Origin: SIG480 sp045537045
Lineage (GTDB): Bacteria; Bacillota; Clostridia; Oscillospirales; JAAYXM01
Assembly: GCA_045537045.1 (NCBI GenBank)
Contig: JAZSOS010000011.1
Location: forward strand, 10,801 to 74,800
Direction: 5' to 3'
DNA: 64,000 nucleotides
The notes under the pieces were generated by a model. It searched no databases and was not told where the DNA came from. It was given only the letters and a program-made list of their open reading frames with translations. Both the position numbers and the translations under genes were made by a program. Position 1 is the first letter of the stretch. Each line of letters opens with the position of its first letter. Below, in pieces: positions 26,902-35,695 of this stretch.

Positions 26902-29303
26902 ACTTTTCAGAATTTTTAAAAAACAATATTGTCTATCTCGATGGAGGTATGGGCACGCTTCTGCAAGGGCGAGGACTTACCCCCGGCGAGCTTCCGGAGC
27001 GTTGGAACATAACTCATCCGGATGTTATCTGCGATATTCACAAAGCATATTTTGATGCAGGGAGCAATGTTGTAACTGCAAACACATTCGGCGCTAATGC
27101 ACTGAAGTTTGATGATGCCGAACTTGAAGAAATAATCTGCGCTGCGCTGAATAACGCACGCCGAGCAAAAGAGGAAAGTGATTCTTCGCAGGAGAAATTC
27201 ATTGCGCTGGATATCGGACCGTCCGGCAAGCTTCTTTCGCCACTTGGTGACCTTGACTTTGAAAATGCGGTAAGCCTTTTTGCAAAAACCGTACGTCTTG
27301 GCGCAAAATACGGTGCTGACCTCGTTATAATAGAGACGATGAACGACAGCTATGAAACAAAGGCGGCTCTTCTTGCAGTTAAGGAAAACTGCAACCTTCC
27401 CGTAATCGTTTCCAACGCTTACGGCGAGGACGGAAAACTTATGACCGGTGCAACACCTGAGGCAATGGTGGCACTCCTTGAAGGCATGGGGGCGGATGTT
27501 ATCGGTGCAAACTGCTCACTCGGCCCGCGCCAGCTCCGCGGTGTTATGGAAAGACTTCTCGCCGTTTCTTCCGTACCTGTTGTTTTTCAACCCAATGCAG
27601 GGCTTCCGAAATCCGTTTCCGGCAAGACCGTCTTTGATGTTGATGCAGACGAATTTTCCGATGAGGTTTGCGAGCTTATAAAGCTTGGCGTGCGCGTTGC
27701 AGGCGGCTGTTGCGGCACAACACCTGAATATATAAAAAAGGTTGCAGAAAAAACGGCAGGCATCGCGCCCGCCGCAGTCACTGACAAAAATTTTACCGTT
27801 ATTTCTTCGTACACCCACGCGGTAACATTCGGTGATGACCCGATTCTCATAGGTGAGCGCATCAACCCCACAGGCAAAAAGCGCTTTAAGCAAGCCCTTT
27901 TGGAAAATGATATGAACTACATTCTCGCAGAGGGTGTAAAACAGCAGGAGATGGGAGTTCACGCGCTTGATGTCAACGTAGGTATTCCGGATATCAATGA
28001 GCAGAAGATGCTTAGCGATACGGTGCGCGAGCTTCAGGCTATAAGTGACCTTCCGCTCCAGATTGACACCTCCGATGCTGTTGCAATGGAAAGCGCACTG
28101 CGCCGCTACAACGGCAAAGCAATGATAAACTCCGTGAACGGCAAGGAAGATAGCATGCACGCTATCTTCCCTCTCGTGAAGAAATACGGCGGCGTTGTCG
28201 TTGCGCTCACGCTTGACGAAAACGGAATTCCGGATACGGCAGACGGCCGCTTTGAAATTGCAAAAAAAATCCTTTCCGTCGCCGAGAGATATGGCATTGC
28301 GAAAAAAGACATCATCTTCGACACGCTTGCCATGACAATCAGCGCGGACTCATCTGCGGCGCTTGCAACGCTCCGGTCTCTCAAGCGCATAAAGGACGAG
28401 CTTGGTGTTCACACCTCGCTCGGCGTTTCCAACGTATCATTCGGACTTCCGAACCGCGATGCGATAAACGGAACGTTTTTTGCGCTCGCGCTTGAAAACG
28501 GGCTTTCCGCCGCCATTATGAATCCGTATTCTGCCGATATGATGAGAACTTATTACACCTACCGCGCGCTAAAAGGACTTGACTTAAACTGTGCCGAGTA
28601 TATTTCTGCGGCAGAGAGCTTTACAACCTCTGTTGCACAAGCCCCTGTCACCACTGAGAAGCGCGATGCAAATCACACCTCGGTCCTTTCCGAGGCGATA
28701 ATCCGCGGACTTCGCGACAAGGCAGGTCAGGTATGTGCCTCACTTCTTGAAAAGACAGCACCACTTGATATCGTAACGAATGAAATCATTCCCGCTCTTG
28801 ATACCGTAGGACGCGGATTCGAGAACAAAACCGTGTACCTCCCCCAGCTTCTTATGAGCGCTGAGGCGGCAAAAAGCGCGTTTGAAAAAATTAAAGGCGC
28901 GATGCAAACCGGCAACGAAAGTACTCCCTCAAAAGCAAAATTCGTCCTTGCCACAGTGCACGGAGATATTCACGACATAGGCAAAAACATAGTAAAGCTT
29001 CTTCTTGAAAATTATGGATATGATGTTATTGACCTCGGACGTGACGTCGCACCCGAAAAAATTGCCGAAACGGTCTGTGAGCTTCATGCCTCTTACGTTG
29101 GGCTTTCTGCACTTATGACTACCACTGTTTCCGCAATGGAAGAAACGATAAAGCTTCTACGTAAATGTGCGCCGGAATGCAGGGTAATCGTCGGCGGTGC
29201 GGTTCTCACGCCCGAATATGCCGAAAAAATCGGAGCAGACAAATATGCTCCCGATGCGATGAGTGCTGTGCGCTGGCTTGAAGAAATGTGTACAGATGCC
29301 TAA
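26898..29303 (+). CDS. metH: Cobalamin-dependent methionine synthase, truncated type without activation domain
   Basis: 801 aa against about 1,200 for Escherichia coli MetH. Domains: homocysteine-binding barrel (1-290, zinc Cys in GANCSLGP and GGCCGTTP), pterin-binding barrel (about 315-570, from IGERINPTGKK), four-helix cap (about 590-680) and B12-binding Rossmann domain with GDIHDIGKN, whose His is the lower cobalt ligand. The activation domain is absent and encoded separately upstream. Ends just before a bidirectional terminator. Confidence 0.95.
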   Translation: MNFSEFLKNNIVYLDGGMGTLLQGRGLTPGELPERWNITHPDVICDIHKAYFDAGSNVVTANTFGANALKFDDAELEEIICAALNNARRAKEESDSSQEKFIALDIGPSGKLLSPLGDLDFENAVSLFAKTVRLGAKYGADLVIIETMNDSYETKAALLAVKENCNLPVIVSNAYGEDGKLMTGATPEAMVALLEGMGADVIGANCSLGPRQLRGVMERLLAVSSVPVVFQPNAGLPKSVSGKTVFDVDADEFSDEVCELIKLGVRVAGGCCGTTPEYIKKVAEKTAGIAPAAVTDKNFTVISSYTHAVTFGDDPILIGERINPTGKKRFKQALLENDMNYILAEGVKQQEMGVHALDVNVGIPDINEQKMLSDTVRELQAISDLPLQIDTSDAVAMESALRRYNGKAMINSVNGKEDSMHAIFPLVKKYGGVVVALTLDENGIPDTADGRFEIAKKILSVAERYGIAKKDIIFDTLAMTISADSSAALATLRSLKRIKDELGVHTSLGVSNVSFGLPNRDAINGTFFALALENGLSAAIMNPYSADMMRTYYTYRALKGLDLNCAEYISAAESFTTSVAQAPVTTEKRDANHTSVLSEAIIRGLRDKAGQVCASLLEKTAPLDIVTNEIIPALDTVGRGFENKTVYLPQLLMSAEAAKSAFEKIKGAMQTGNESTPSKAKFVLATVHGDIHDIGKNIVKLLLENYGYDVIDLGRDVAPEKIAETVCELHASYVGLSALMTTTVSAMEETIKLLRKCAPECRVIVGGAVLTPEYAEKIGADKYAPDAMSAVRWLEEMCTDA

Positions 29304-29318
29304 AAAGGATATTGACAT

Positions 29319-29357
29319 AAAAAGGAACGCAAAAGATGAACTTTTTGCGTTCCTTTT
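29319..29357. terminator. Bidirectional terminator between metH and pncB
   Basis: AAAAGGAACGCAAAA and TTTTTGCGTTCCTTTT form a long stem with A/T runs at both ends, between convergent genes. Confidence 0.85.
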
Positions 29358-29364
29358 CGTTTCA

Positions 29365-30801
29365 TTAATGTGTATCGAGAAGATTTTTGCGGACAGTCCA
29401 GAGCTTTTCGGACAGGTCAACAATATACTTGTGCGGGTTTTCAAAGCGACACACCTCTGCCCACAGCTCATCTGTCGATTTTGCGCAGTAGTCACGGATT
29501 TCTTCAATAGTGCGGTCTGTGTATACGCACTGCCCCTTATCGTAAATCTTTTCAAGAAGCGGACGCGCCGTAAAGTTTTCAATCGTCTTGCGCTTCCACG
29601 TATGCTCGGGATGGAAAAGCTCATACGGCGCATTACTCTCTATAACCTCGTCGTGGAGCGTGATGACATCCGCCATAGCTTTGCCGCTCTCGTTGTCGAA
29701 GAGACGCCAGACCTGCTTAAAGCCCGGGAGTGTAATTTTTTCGATATTTTCTGAAAGCTTGATTTTAGGAATTATTTCACCGTCAGCTTCAACACCGACC
29801 AGCTTGTACACTCCGCCAAAAACCGGCTCACTGCGCGAGGTGATAAGCCGCTCGCCTACACCGAAAATGTCAATCTGTGCACCCTGCATGATAATATCGC
29901 GGATAATGTATTCATCCAGCGCATTTGATGCGATAATTTTGCAGTCGGGATATCCTGCGTCGTCAAGCATTTTGCGCGCTTTTTTTGAGAGGTAAGTCAT
30001 ATCACCGCTGTCAATGCGGATGCTCTTCGGGCGGCATCTGCGCGGTTTTAACTCTTCATCAAACACTTTAATTGCATTCGGAATACCGGATTTTAAAACG
30101 TTGTAGGTATCTACAAGGAAAGCGCAGTTATCCGGATACGTGCGTGCATATGCGCGGAAAGCATCAAGCTCTGTGGGGAACATCTGAATCCAGCTGTGTG
30201 CCATTGTTCCGGTAGCCGGAACGCCATAATCGCGCTCCGATATTGTACACGCCGTGCCGGTACATCCGCCGATATACGCCGCACGCGCACCGTAGATAGC
30301 ACCGTCATATCCTTGAGCGCGGCGAGAACCAAACTCCATAACCGGACGTCCCTGCGCCGCACGGACAATGCGGTTTGACTTCGTTGCAATAAGACTCTGA
30401 TGATTTATTGTGAGAAGAACCATTGTTTCAATCATCTGCGCCTCAATCGCCGGGCCGCGGACGACGACAATTGGCTCACCGGGGAAAATGGGTGTGCCCT
30501 CGGGCACCGCCCACACGTCGCAGGTGAACTTAAATCCGCGCAGATAAGAAAGGAACTCTTCATCAAAAATCTTCTTTGAGCGGAGATATTCTATATCCTC
30601 ATCATTAAACTTAAGCGTTCTGAGATATTCAACAAGCTGTTCCACGCCCGCCATAATCGCAAAACCACCGCCGTCGGGAATCTTGCGGAAGAACATATCA
30701 AAATATGTTACAGTATCTTTCATTCCAGTTGAAAAATAACCCTTTGCCATTGTCAGCTCATAAAAATCCATGAGCATGGTCAGGTTTATGTCTTTTTTCA
30801 T
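29365..30801 (-). CDS. pncB: Nicotinate phosphoribosyltransferase
   Basis: 478 aa; converts nicotinate, PRPP and ATP to nicotinate mononucleotide in NAD salvage. LMDFYELTMAKGYF at the start, the catalytic/phosphorylated His in TGTMAHSWIQMF, FGSRRAQGYDGAIYG and IRIDSGDMTYLSKKAR are diagnostic. The chosen ATG has AGGAG seven bases upstream; an in-frame start 39 bases earlier has none. Together with the cinA/PncC and ADP-ribose pyrophosphatase genes it points to active NAD recycling, though these are in separate transcription units. Confidence 0.94.
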   Translation of the reverse strand: MKKDINLTMLMDFYELTMAKGYFSTGMKDTVTYFDMFFRKIPDGGGFAIMAGVEQLVEYLRTLKFNDEDIEYLRSKKIFDEEFLSYLRGFKFTCDVWAVPEGTPIFPGEPIVVVRGPAIEAQMIETMVLLTINHQSLIATKSNRIVRAAQGRPVMEFGSRRAQGYDGAIYGARAAYIGGCTGTACTISERDYGVPATGTMAHSWIQMFPTELDAFRAYARTYPDNCAFLVDTYNVLKSGIPNAIKVFDEELKPRRCRPKSIRIDSGDMTYLSKKARKMLDDAGYPDCKIIASNALDEYIIRDIIMQGAQIDIFGVGERLITSRSEPVFGGVYKLVGVEADGEIIPKIKLSENIEKITLPGFKQVWRLFDNESGKAMADVITLHDEVIESNAPYELFHPEHTWKRKTIENFTARPLLEKIYDKGQCVYTDRTIEEIRDYCAKSTDELWAEVCRFENPHKYIVDLSEKLWTVRKNLLDTH

Positions 30802-30899
30802 ATCATTGTCTCCTGTATGGTGATAAGAATATTTTACCACTCTCCGTGCGTTTTATCAAGAGGAATGTGTTTTTTGTTCGCCGAAAAGCTAATAAAACT

Positions 30900-30924
30900 G
30901 CCGCGTGCTCAAAAAGCACGCGGC
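30900..30924. terminator. Terminator after kduD
   Basis: Perfect 10-bp GC-rich stem (GCCGCGTGCT) with a five-base loop just downstream of the kduD stop; TTTTATT follows on the minus strand and ATAATTTTTT on the plus strand. Confidence 0.82.
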
Positions 30925-30932
30925 ATAATTTT

Positions 30933-31727
30933 TTACGGCTGTTTGCCGATGTAAGCAAGGATTCCGCCGTCTACGTAGAGGACGTGGCCGTTTACGAAGT
31001 TGGAAGCATCGGATGCAAGGAAAACTGCAGGTCCGACAAGGTCCTCCGGATCGCCCCAGCGTGCTGCCGGAGTCTTGGCGATAATGAACTGGTCAAACGG
31101 ATGACGGCTGCCGTCCGGCTGCTTCTCGCGAAGCGGAGCGGTCTGCGGAGTTGCAATATAACCCGGACCGATACCGTTGCACTGGATGTTGTATTCGCCG
31201 TACTCGGAGCAGATGTTGCGGGTAAGCATCTTAAGTCCGCCTTTTGCAGCAGCGTAAGCCGAAACAGTCTCACGGCCAAGCTCACTCATCATTGAGCAGA
31301 TGTTGATAATCTTGCCGTGTCCCTTCTTAATCATGGACGGGATAACTGCCTTTGAAACGATGAACGGAGCGTTGAGGTCAACGTCGATAACCTTGCGGAA
31401 ATCCTCTGCGCTCATTTCACACATCGGGATTCTCTTTATGATACCTGCGTTGTTTACAAGGATGTCGATAACTCCGACTTCCTTTTCAATCTTTGCAACA
31501 AGCTCATTTACAGAAGCTTCGTTTGTTACGTCACAAACATAGCCTTTTGCATCAATGCCGTCAGCCTTGTATGCCGCAATACCCTTGTCGACAAGCTCCT
31601 GATTGATGTCGTTAAAAACGATTTTTGCGCCTGCATTTGCAAATCCCTTTGCAAGTGCGTAGCCGATACCGTAGGATGCGCCCGTTACGAGAGCAACCTT
31701 ACCTGTTAAATCAAACATATTATTCAT
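30933..31727 (-). CDS. kduD: SDR-family 2-deoxy-D-gluconate 3-dehydrogenase (KduD-type)
   Basis: 264-aa short-chain dehydrogenase. Cofactor loop TGASYGIGYALA, NNAG, catalytic Ser in ICSMMSELG and Y-x3-K in YAAAKGG are intact. With KduI directly upstream the likely reaction is NAD(P)H-linked reduction of 2,5-diketo-3-deoxygluconate to KDG, the step after KduI in breakdown of unsaturated uronates from pectin or glycosaminoglycans. Gluconate 5-dehydrogenase is the closest alternative and cannot be excluded by eye. Confidence 0.88.
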   Translation of the reverse strand: MNNMFDLTGKVALVTGASYGIGYALAKGFANAGAKIVFNDINQELVDKGIAAYKADGIDAKGYVCDVTNEASVNELVAKIEKEVGVIDILVNNAGIIKRIPMCEMSAEDFRKVIDVDLNAPFIVSKAVIPSMIKKGHGKIINICSMMSELGRETVSAYAAAKGGLKMLTRNICSEYGEYNIQCNGIGPGYIATPQTAPLREKQPDGSRHPFDQFIIAKTPAARWGDPEDLVGPAVFLASDASNFVNGHVLYVDGGILAYIGKQP

Positions 31728-31728
31728 T

Positions 31729-33354
31729 TTAGAACAGCTCCTTCATTCCGACATGATCCATGTCTGTAAATTCCTGATTTTCTCCGCACATTGCCCAGAT
31801 AAAGGAATATGCGCGTGTGCCGACGCCGGCATGGATAGACCAGCTCGGGCTGATGACGGCTTCTTCGTTTCTCATAACGATGTGGCGTGTTTCGTTTGGC
31901 TCGCCCATCATGTGGAAAACAACATCGTCCTCCTGCATATCGAGATAGAGATAAACCTCCATGCGGCGGTCGTGCGTGTGGCACGGCATTGTATTCCAGT
32001 TTGAACCCATTTCAAGGTTGGTAAGACCCATTGCGAGCTGACAGCTCTGCATAACCTCGGGGTGGATGTACTGGTTGATAACGCGGTGGTTACACTCCTC
32101 CGGACTTCCGCAAGGAACCTTCTTTGCCTTTGTAATATCAATCTTCACTGTCGGGTATTCCTTGTGAGCTGGGCAGGAAGAGATATAGAACTTCGGCGGA
32201 TCGTTCTCGTCAACACACTTGAATGTAATTTCACGGTTGCCGCGGCCGATGTAGATGCCGTCGCGCGGGTTCATTTCATACTCAACGCCGTCAACGGTGA
32301 TGATGCCCTTGCCGCCGATGTTGATGCAGCCCATCTCGCGGCGCTCAAGGAAGTAGTCTGCCGCAAGCTCTTTGCCTGCCTCAAGGCGAAGCTCCTGATA
32401 AATCGGCATTGCGCCTGCTGTGATAATTCTGTCGATATGGCTGTAAACCATACGAATGTTATCCTTTGTAAAGAGCTTTGAAATGTGGAACTCTTCACGA
32501 AGGCGTTCGGTTGTGTAATGCTTCATGTCGCGGGGGTTTGATGCATTTCTGATTTCCATTTTACTTAAATCCTCCTTGATATATTTTCCGTAAACCTCTA
32601 CCTCTGTAAGCGCTGCCCACGAAAGCGGGAAGGTCGCCTGACGAAAGTTTTTGAGATTAACGGTTCTGGTTTTTATTACCTCGGGCAAAATAAGCTCCTG
32701 CCCTTTTTCGGTCTTTTCAAATTCAGCGGTGTAGCTTTCTCCACCATCGAAGATAACGTCCACGCTCTTCCAATATGTATCGTGCGGGAAATCTGCGCGG
32801 AGGAAAAACACAAGCCTCTCGACCTCAACCGGTGCGCCGAAATCAAGCTTATATTCAAGATCCTCTCGTGCGCCGCCCGCCCACGAATGGAACGGATACG
32901 CGCCGTGACCGACATTTTCGCGCATACCGTCTATTGCATTACGCTCAAAGAAAGCGGGGTTGTCGCGCGTTACGAGATTAGCAGATGCGTGCGGGAAGTA
33001 TTTTTTCTGCCCGCGGATGTCATACGGGTTAAGTGCAATATTTCGCGTTCCGTAAATTTCCTCTTCCGTCGGCTCACTTATCTGAATTTTGTGACCGTGC
33101 CCGACAAAGGAATATTCCGAGTACATATTGCGCAGGTTTCCGAACGGAATCTCATACTCCAGCCTGCCCTGCGGATTGTATATAATTGCATCGCCGAGCG
33201 TAGAATCAAGCTGAATCTTGATAAATTCGCAAAGCGGGGCTGAGATGCATATCTTTGTACCCTCTTCGTAAACGCCGTCATAAACAACGTCTATCTCTTT
33301 TGTGCATTCCGAAAACAGCACATCTCCGTTTTTGTTAATTATTTTTAATTCCAT
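31729..33354 (-). CDS. Two-domain protein: carbohydrate-binding-like N-terminus fused to KduI
   Basis: 541 aa, about twice normal KduI. Residues about 267-541 are a full KduI (5-keto-4-deoxyuronate isomerase) beginning MEIRNASNPRDMKHYTTERL, with cupin-type metal ligands in the MPCHTHDRRMEVY segment. The first about 265 residues are a separate domain, whose PFHSWAGGAREDLEYKLDFG and WAALTEVEVYG resemble F5/8 or galactose-binding-like jelly rolls; I do not recognise a named family. An AAGGAGG lies 11 bases before the internal ATG (about 32558), so KduI could also be made alone. It is followed two bases later by kduD. Confidence 0.82.
   Translation of the reverse strand: MELKIINKNGDVLFSECTKEIDVVYDGVYEEGTKICISAPLCEFIKIQLDSTLGDAIIYNPQGRLEYEIPFGNLRNMYSEYSFVGHGHKIQISEPTEEEIYGTRNIALNPYDIRGQKKYFPHASANLVTRDNPAFFERNAIDGMRENVGHGAYPFHSWAGGAREDLEYKLDFGAPVEVERLVFFLRADFPHDTYWKSVDVIFDGGESYTAEFEKTEKGQELILPEVIKTRTVNLKNFRQATFPLSWAALTEVEVYGKYIKEDLSKMEIRNASNPRDMKHYTTERLREEFHISKLFTKDNIRMVYSHIDRIITAGAMPIYQELRLEAGKELAADYFLERREMGCINIGGKGIITVDGVEYEMNPRDGIYIGRGNREITFKCVDENDPPKFYISSCPAHKEYPTVKIDITKAKKVPCGSPEECNHRVINQYIHPEVMQSCQLAMGLTNLEMGSNWNTMPCHTHDRRMEVYLYLDMQEDDVVFHMMGEPNETRHIVMRNEEAVISPSWSIHAGVGTRAYSFIWAMCGENQEFTDMDHVGMKELF
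32541..32572 (-). promoter_or_regulatory. Internal ribosome binding site for free KduI
   Basis: Within the fused frame the minus strand reads AAGGAGG, then ATTTAAGTAAA, then ATG at the exact position where ordinary KduI proteins begin. No stop codon separates the two halves. Confidence 0.6.
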
Positions 33355-33439
33355 AGAGGTATTTCTCCTTTTCTCTTTCGGTAGGACATACCTTATTACT
33401 AAACATCATACCACTATCATTGAGAAAAATCTATGCCGA

Positions 33440-33479
33440 AAAGACCTTTTTCTGTGCAAAAAACGCCAAATAGGTCTTT
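33440..33479. promoter_or_regulatory. Inverted repeat in the kduI/araC divergent region
   Basis: AAAGACCT (33440-33447) and AGGTCTTT (33472-33479) are a perfect 8-bp inverted repeat, 24 bases apart, upstream of both the KduI-fusion gene and the AraC gene. A candidate operator; not tested. Confidence 0.4.
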
Positions 33480-33526
33480 ACTTGCAGGATTGGATATGTT
33501 AAAATTATAGTTGAGGTGATTAATCC

Positions 33527-34354
33527 GTGAACGCTCAAAATAATATTTTGCTGGGAAAACTCAATATCGTCGACTTTCCCGAAGATTTTCCCGCAGTTCA
33601 TTATACATGCGAAAAAAAGTACAAGACGGTTGAGGACATGCAGTTTCACAACCATTTTGAATTTGGCATATGCCTTGAGGGACAAGGGATCTTCTTCATG
33701 GGCAACAAGATGATTCCGTTTGCACAGGGCAATGTCTCCATTATCCCGCCGGGAACTCCACATTTTGCGCAGAGCCTTGATGCACACCCGAGCCTGTGGC
33801 TGTTCGTTGCCTTTGATCCGAAAATTACAACGTTTCCGACCGAAAATATAGTTCCGAACATCGTATACGACAAGGCTATGGAACAGCTTTTGCATCTGAT
33901 TTCTGATGAGCTTACCTCTCGTTCAGATGGTTTTGGGTTTGCGATATCAGCACTGCTTGACGTACTGCTTGTGCGTGCACAGCGGCTTAATGCAGATGCA
34001 CCTACCTTCTTTACATACAGCGACGGTTTGTCGTCCGTATATCCCGCAATTGAGTATATAACGCAGCACTATCCTGAAAACATAGAGGTTGAAACTCTTG
34101 CATCTCTCTGCAGTATGAGCCTCACGCATTTCCGGCGCCGTTTTGTAACGGTTACAAGCATGACCCCCTTGCGCTATCTTCTTGTAATGCGGCTTCGCAT
34201 GGCAAGCGTTCTTCTCCGCCGCACGGACAGAAAAATATCCGACATCGCATTTGACGTCGGATACAACACGCTTTCCTCCTTCAATCGGCATTTTAAAGAA
34301 AACTATAAAATGAGTCCTAAGGATTACCGCACTGCGGAGGAAATAAAGTTTTAA
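33527..34354 (+). CDS. AraC-family regulator with N-terminal cupin
   Basis: 275 aa. N-terminal cupin effector domain (about 15-130, with HNHFEFGICLEGQG and PPGTPH) and a C-terminal double helix-turn-helix (about 180-272, ending DIAFDVGYNTLSSFNRHFKENYKMSPKDYR-like). Starts at a GTG behind GAGGTGA. Divergent from the KduI/KduD operon and separated by 172 bases, so it is the likely local activator, with a uronate-type ligand inferred from that context. Confidence 0.9.
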   Translation: MNAQNNILLGKLNIVDFPEDFPAVHYTCEKKYKTVEDMQFHNHFEFGICLEGQGIFFMGNKMIPFAQGNVSIIPPGTPHFAQSLDAHPSLWLFVAFDPKITTFPTENIVPNIVYDKAMEQLLHLISDELTSRSDGFGFAISALLDVLLVRAQRLNADAPTFFTYSDGLSSVYPAIEYITQHYPENIEVETLASLCSMSLTHFRRRFVTVTSMTPLRYLLVMRLRMASVLLRRTDRKISDIAFDVGYNTLSSFNRHFKENYKMSPKDYRTAEEIKF

Positions 34355-34368
34355 AAAGTTATATATCA

Positions 34369-34405
34369 ATCAGCGCGGTGCAAAAGCACCGCGCTGATGT
34401 TTTTT
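34369..34405. terminator. Bidirectional terminator between araC and the VOR operon
   Basis: TCAGCGCGGTGC and GCACCGCGCTGA form a 12-bp stem, followed by TGTTTTTT on the plus strand and A/T-rich sequence on the minus strand. Ends the 44-34 kb operon. Confidence 0.88.
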
Positions 34406-34937
34406 AACCGTTATATTCCATTCCGGCGTTGATTGCCTTGAGGTTTACTTCAAGAAGATTTGCGCGCTTTGCGGAAACAACTTTCTTCAAAGAGTCTTCG
34501 ATGTTGTCCGTGCGCATCCCGCTCTCCTTCATGAGCTTACCTGTGATAATCATATTCGCAAGCGTCGGTGCATCCATCTCCTGTGCCATCTTTGTTGCCG
34601 GGACATAGAACACCTTGACGTCCGTTCTCTCTACCTTACGCTCAATAAGGGTAGAATCAACAATAATTATTCCACCGGGAACAACTGCATCCTCATACTT
34701 ATCAAGAGACGGGAGGTTCATTGCAACAAGAACATCCGGGTTTGAAACAATCGGTGAACCGACCGGTTCATCCGAGAGAATAACGCTGCAGTTAGCTGTA
34801 CCGCCACGCATCTCCGGACCGTAGGACGGAAGCCAGCTAAGCTGTTTTCCCTCTATAAGTCCCTTATATGCGAGAAACTTTCCTGCGAAGAGGATACCCT
34901 GACCGCCGAAACCGGCTAAAAGAATCTGTGTCGTCAT
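34404..34937 (-). CDS. 2-oxoacid:ferredoxin oxidoreductase, gamma subunit
   Basis: 177 aa, the POR/KOR gamma family: LLAGFGGQGILFAGKFLA at the start, SWLPSYGPEMRGGTANCSV, and VPATKMAQE. Gamma bridges the TPP-containing alpha/beta core and binds CoA-related elements in this enzyme class. It is the last gene of the operon, two bases after beta. Together the four subunits interconvert 2-oxoacid + CoA + oxidised ferredoxin with acyl-CoA + CO2 + reduced ferredoxin, and can run in the carboxylating direction. Confidence 0.93.
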   Translation of the reverse strand: MTTQILLAGFGGQGILFAGKFLAYKGLIEGKQLSWLPSYGPEMRGGTANCSVILSDEPVGSPIVSNPDVLVAMNLPSLDKYEDAVVPGGIIIVDSTLIERKVERTDVKVFYVPATKMAQEMDAPTLANMIITGKLMKESGMRTDNIEDSLKKVVSAKRANLLEVNLKAINAGMEYNG

Positions 34938-34939
34938 GG

Positions 34940-35695
34940 TTATTTTTCCTCCTTCTGTGCGCTCTTGTCTTTATAAACGCCGAGCGGATAGTACGGAATC
35001 ATATTCTCATCAACCCACTTGAGTGCGTCGTTCGGAGTAAGTCCCCAGTTTGTCGGGCAGGTGGAAACAACCTCGATAAGGGAAAATCCCTTGCCCTCGA
35101 CCTGGTTTTTGAATGCCTTGAGTATTGCCTTGCCCGCTGCCTTAACGTTTTTAACGCTATTTACGGCAACGCGCTCGATATACTCAGGGCCGTCAAGAGT
35201 TGCGAGCATTTCGCTGACCTTTATCGGGTAACCTGCGGTTTTGACATCTCTGCCATACGGAGAGGTCTGCGTTACCTGACCGGGAAGTGATGTCGGAGCC
35301 ATCTGTCCGCCGGTCATTCCGTAAATTGCGTTGTTTACGAAGATAACCGTGATGTTTTCATTTCTTGCCGCTGCGTGGACTGTCTCTGCCATACCGATTG
35401 ATGCAAGGTCACCGTCGCCCTGATATGTAAAGATAACATTCTCGGGGAATGCGCGCTTAAGACCTGTTGCAACAGCGGGAGCACGGCCGTGAGCCGCCTC
35501 AACCATATCACATGAAAAATAATCGTATGCCATAACAGAACAGCCGACCGGTGCAACACCGATTGCCTTGCCCTCTACGCCAAGTGCGTCGATTGCCTCC
35601 GCAACAAGGCGGTGAATTATACCGTGGGTGCAACCCGGGCAGTAATGAAGCGGTGCATCCGTTAAAGCCTTCGGTTTCTGAAATACTACTGCCAT
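34940..35695 (-). CDS. 2-oxoacid:ferredoxin oxidoreductase, beta subunit (TPP-binding)
   Basis: About 251 aa. CPGCTHG near the start, VAPVGCS, and the TPP/Mg motif GDGDLASIG followed by NNAIYGMTGGQMAPTS identify the beta subunit. No extra cluster-binding C-terminal tail is present, so electrons should pass through the separate ferredoxin-like subunit. The ATG shares its A with the alpha stop (TAATG), so alpha and beta are coupled. Confidence 0.94.
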   Translation of the reverse strand: MAVVFQKPKALTDAPLHYCPGCTHGIIHRLVAEAIDALGVEGKAIGVAPVGCSVMAYDYFSCDMVEAAHGRAPAVATGLKRAFPENVIFTYQGDGDLASIGMAETVHAAARNENITVIFVNNAIYGMTGGQMAPTSLPGQVTQTSPYGRDVKTAGYPIKVSEMLATLDGPEYIERVAVNSVKNVKAAGKAILKAFKNQVEGKGFSLIEVVSTCPTNWGLTPNDALKWVDENMIPYYPLGVYKDKSAQKEEK

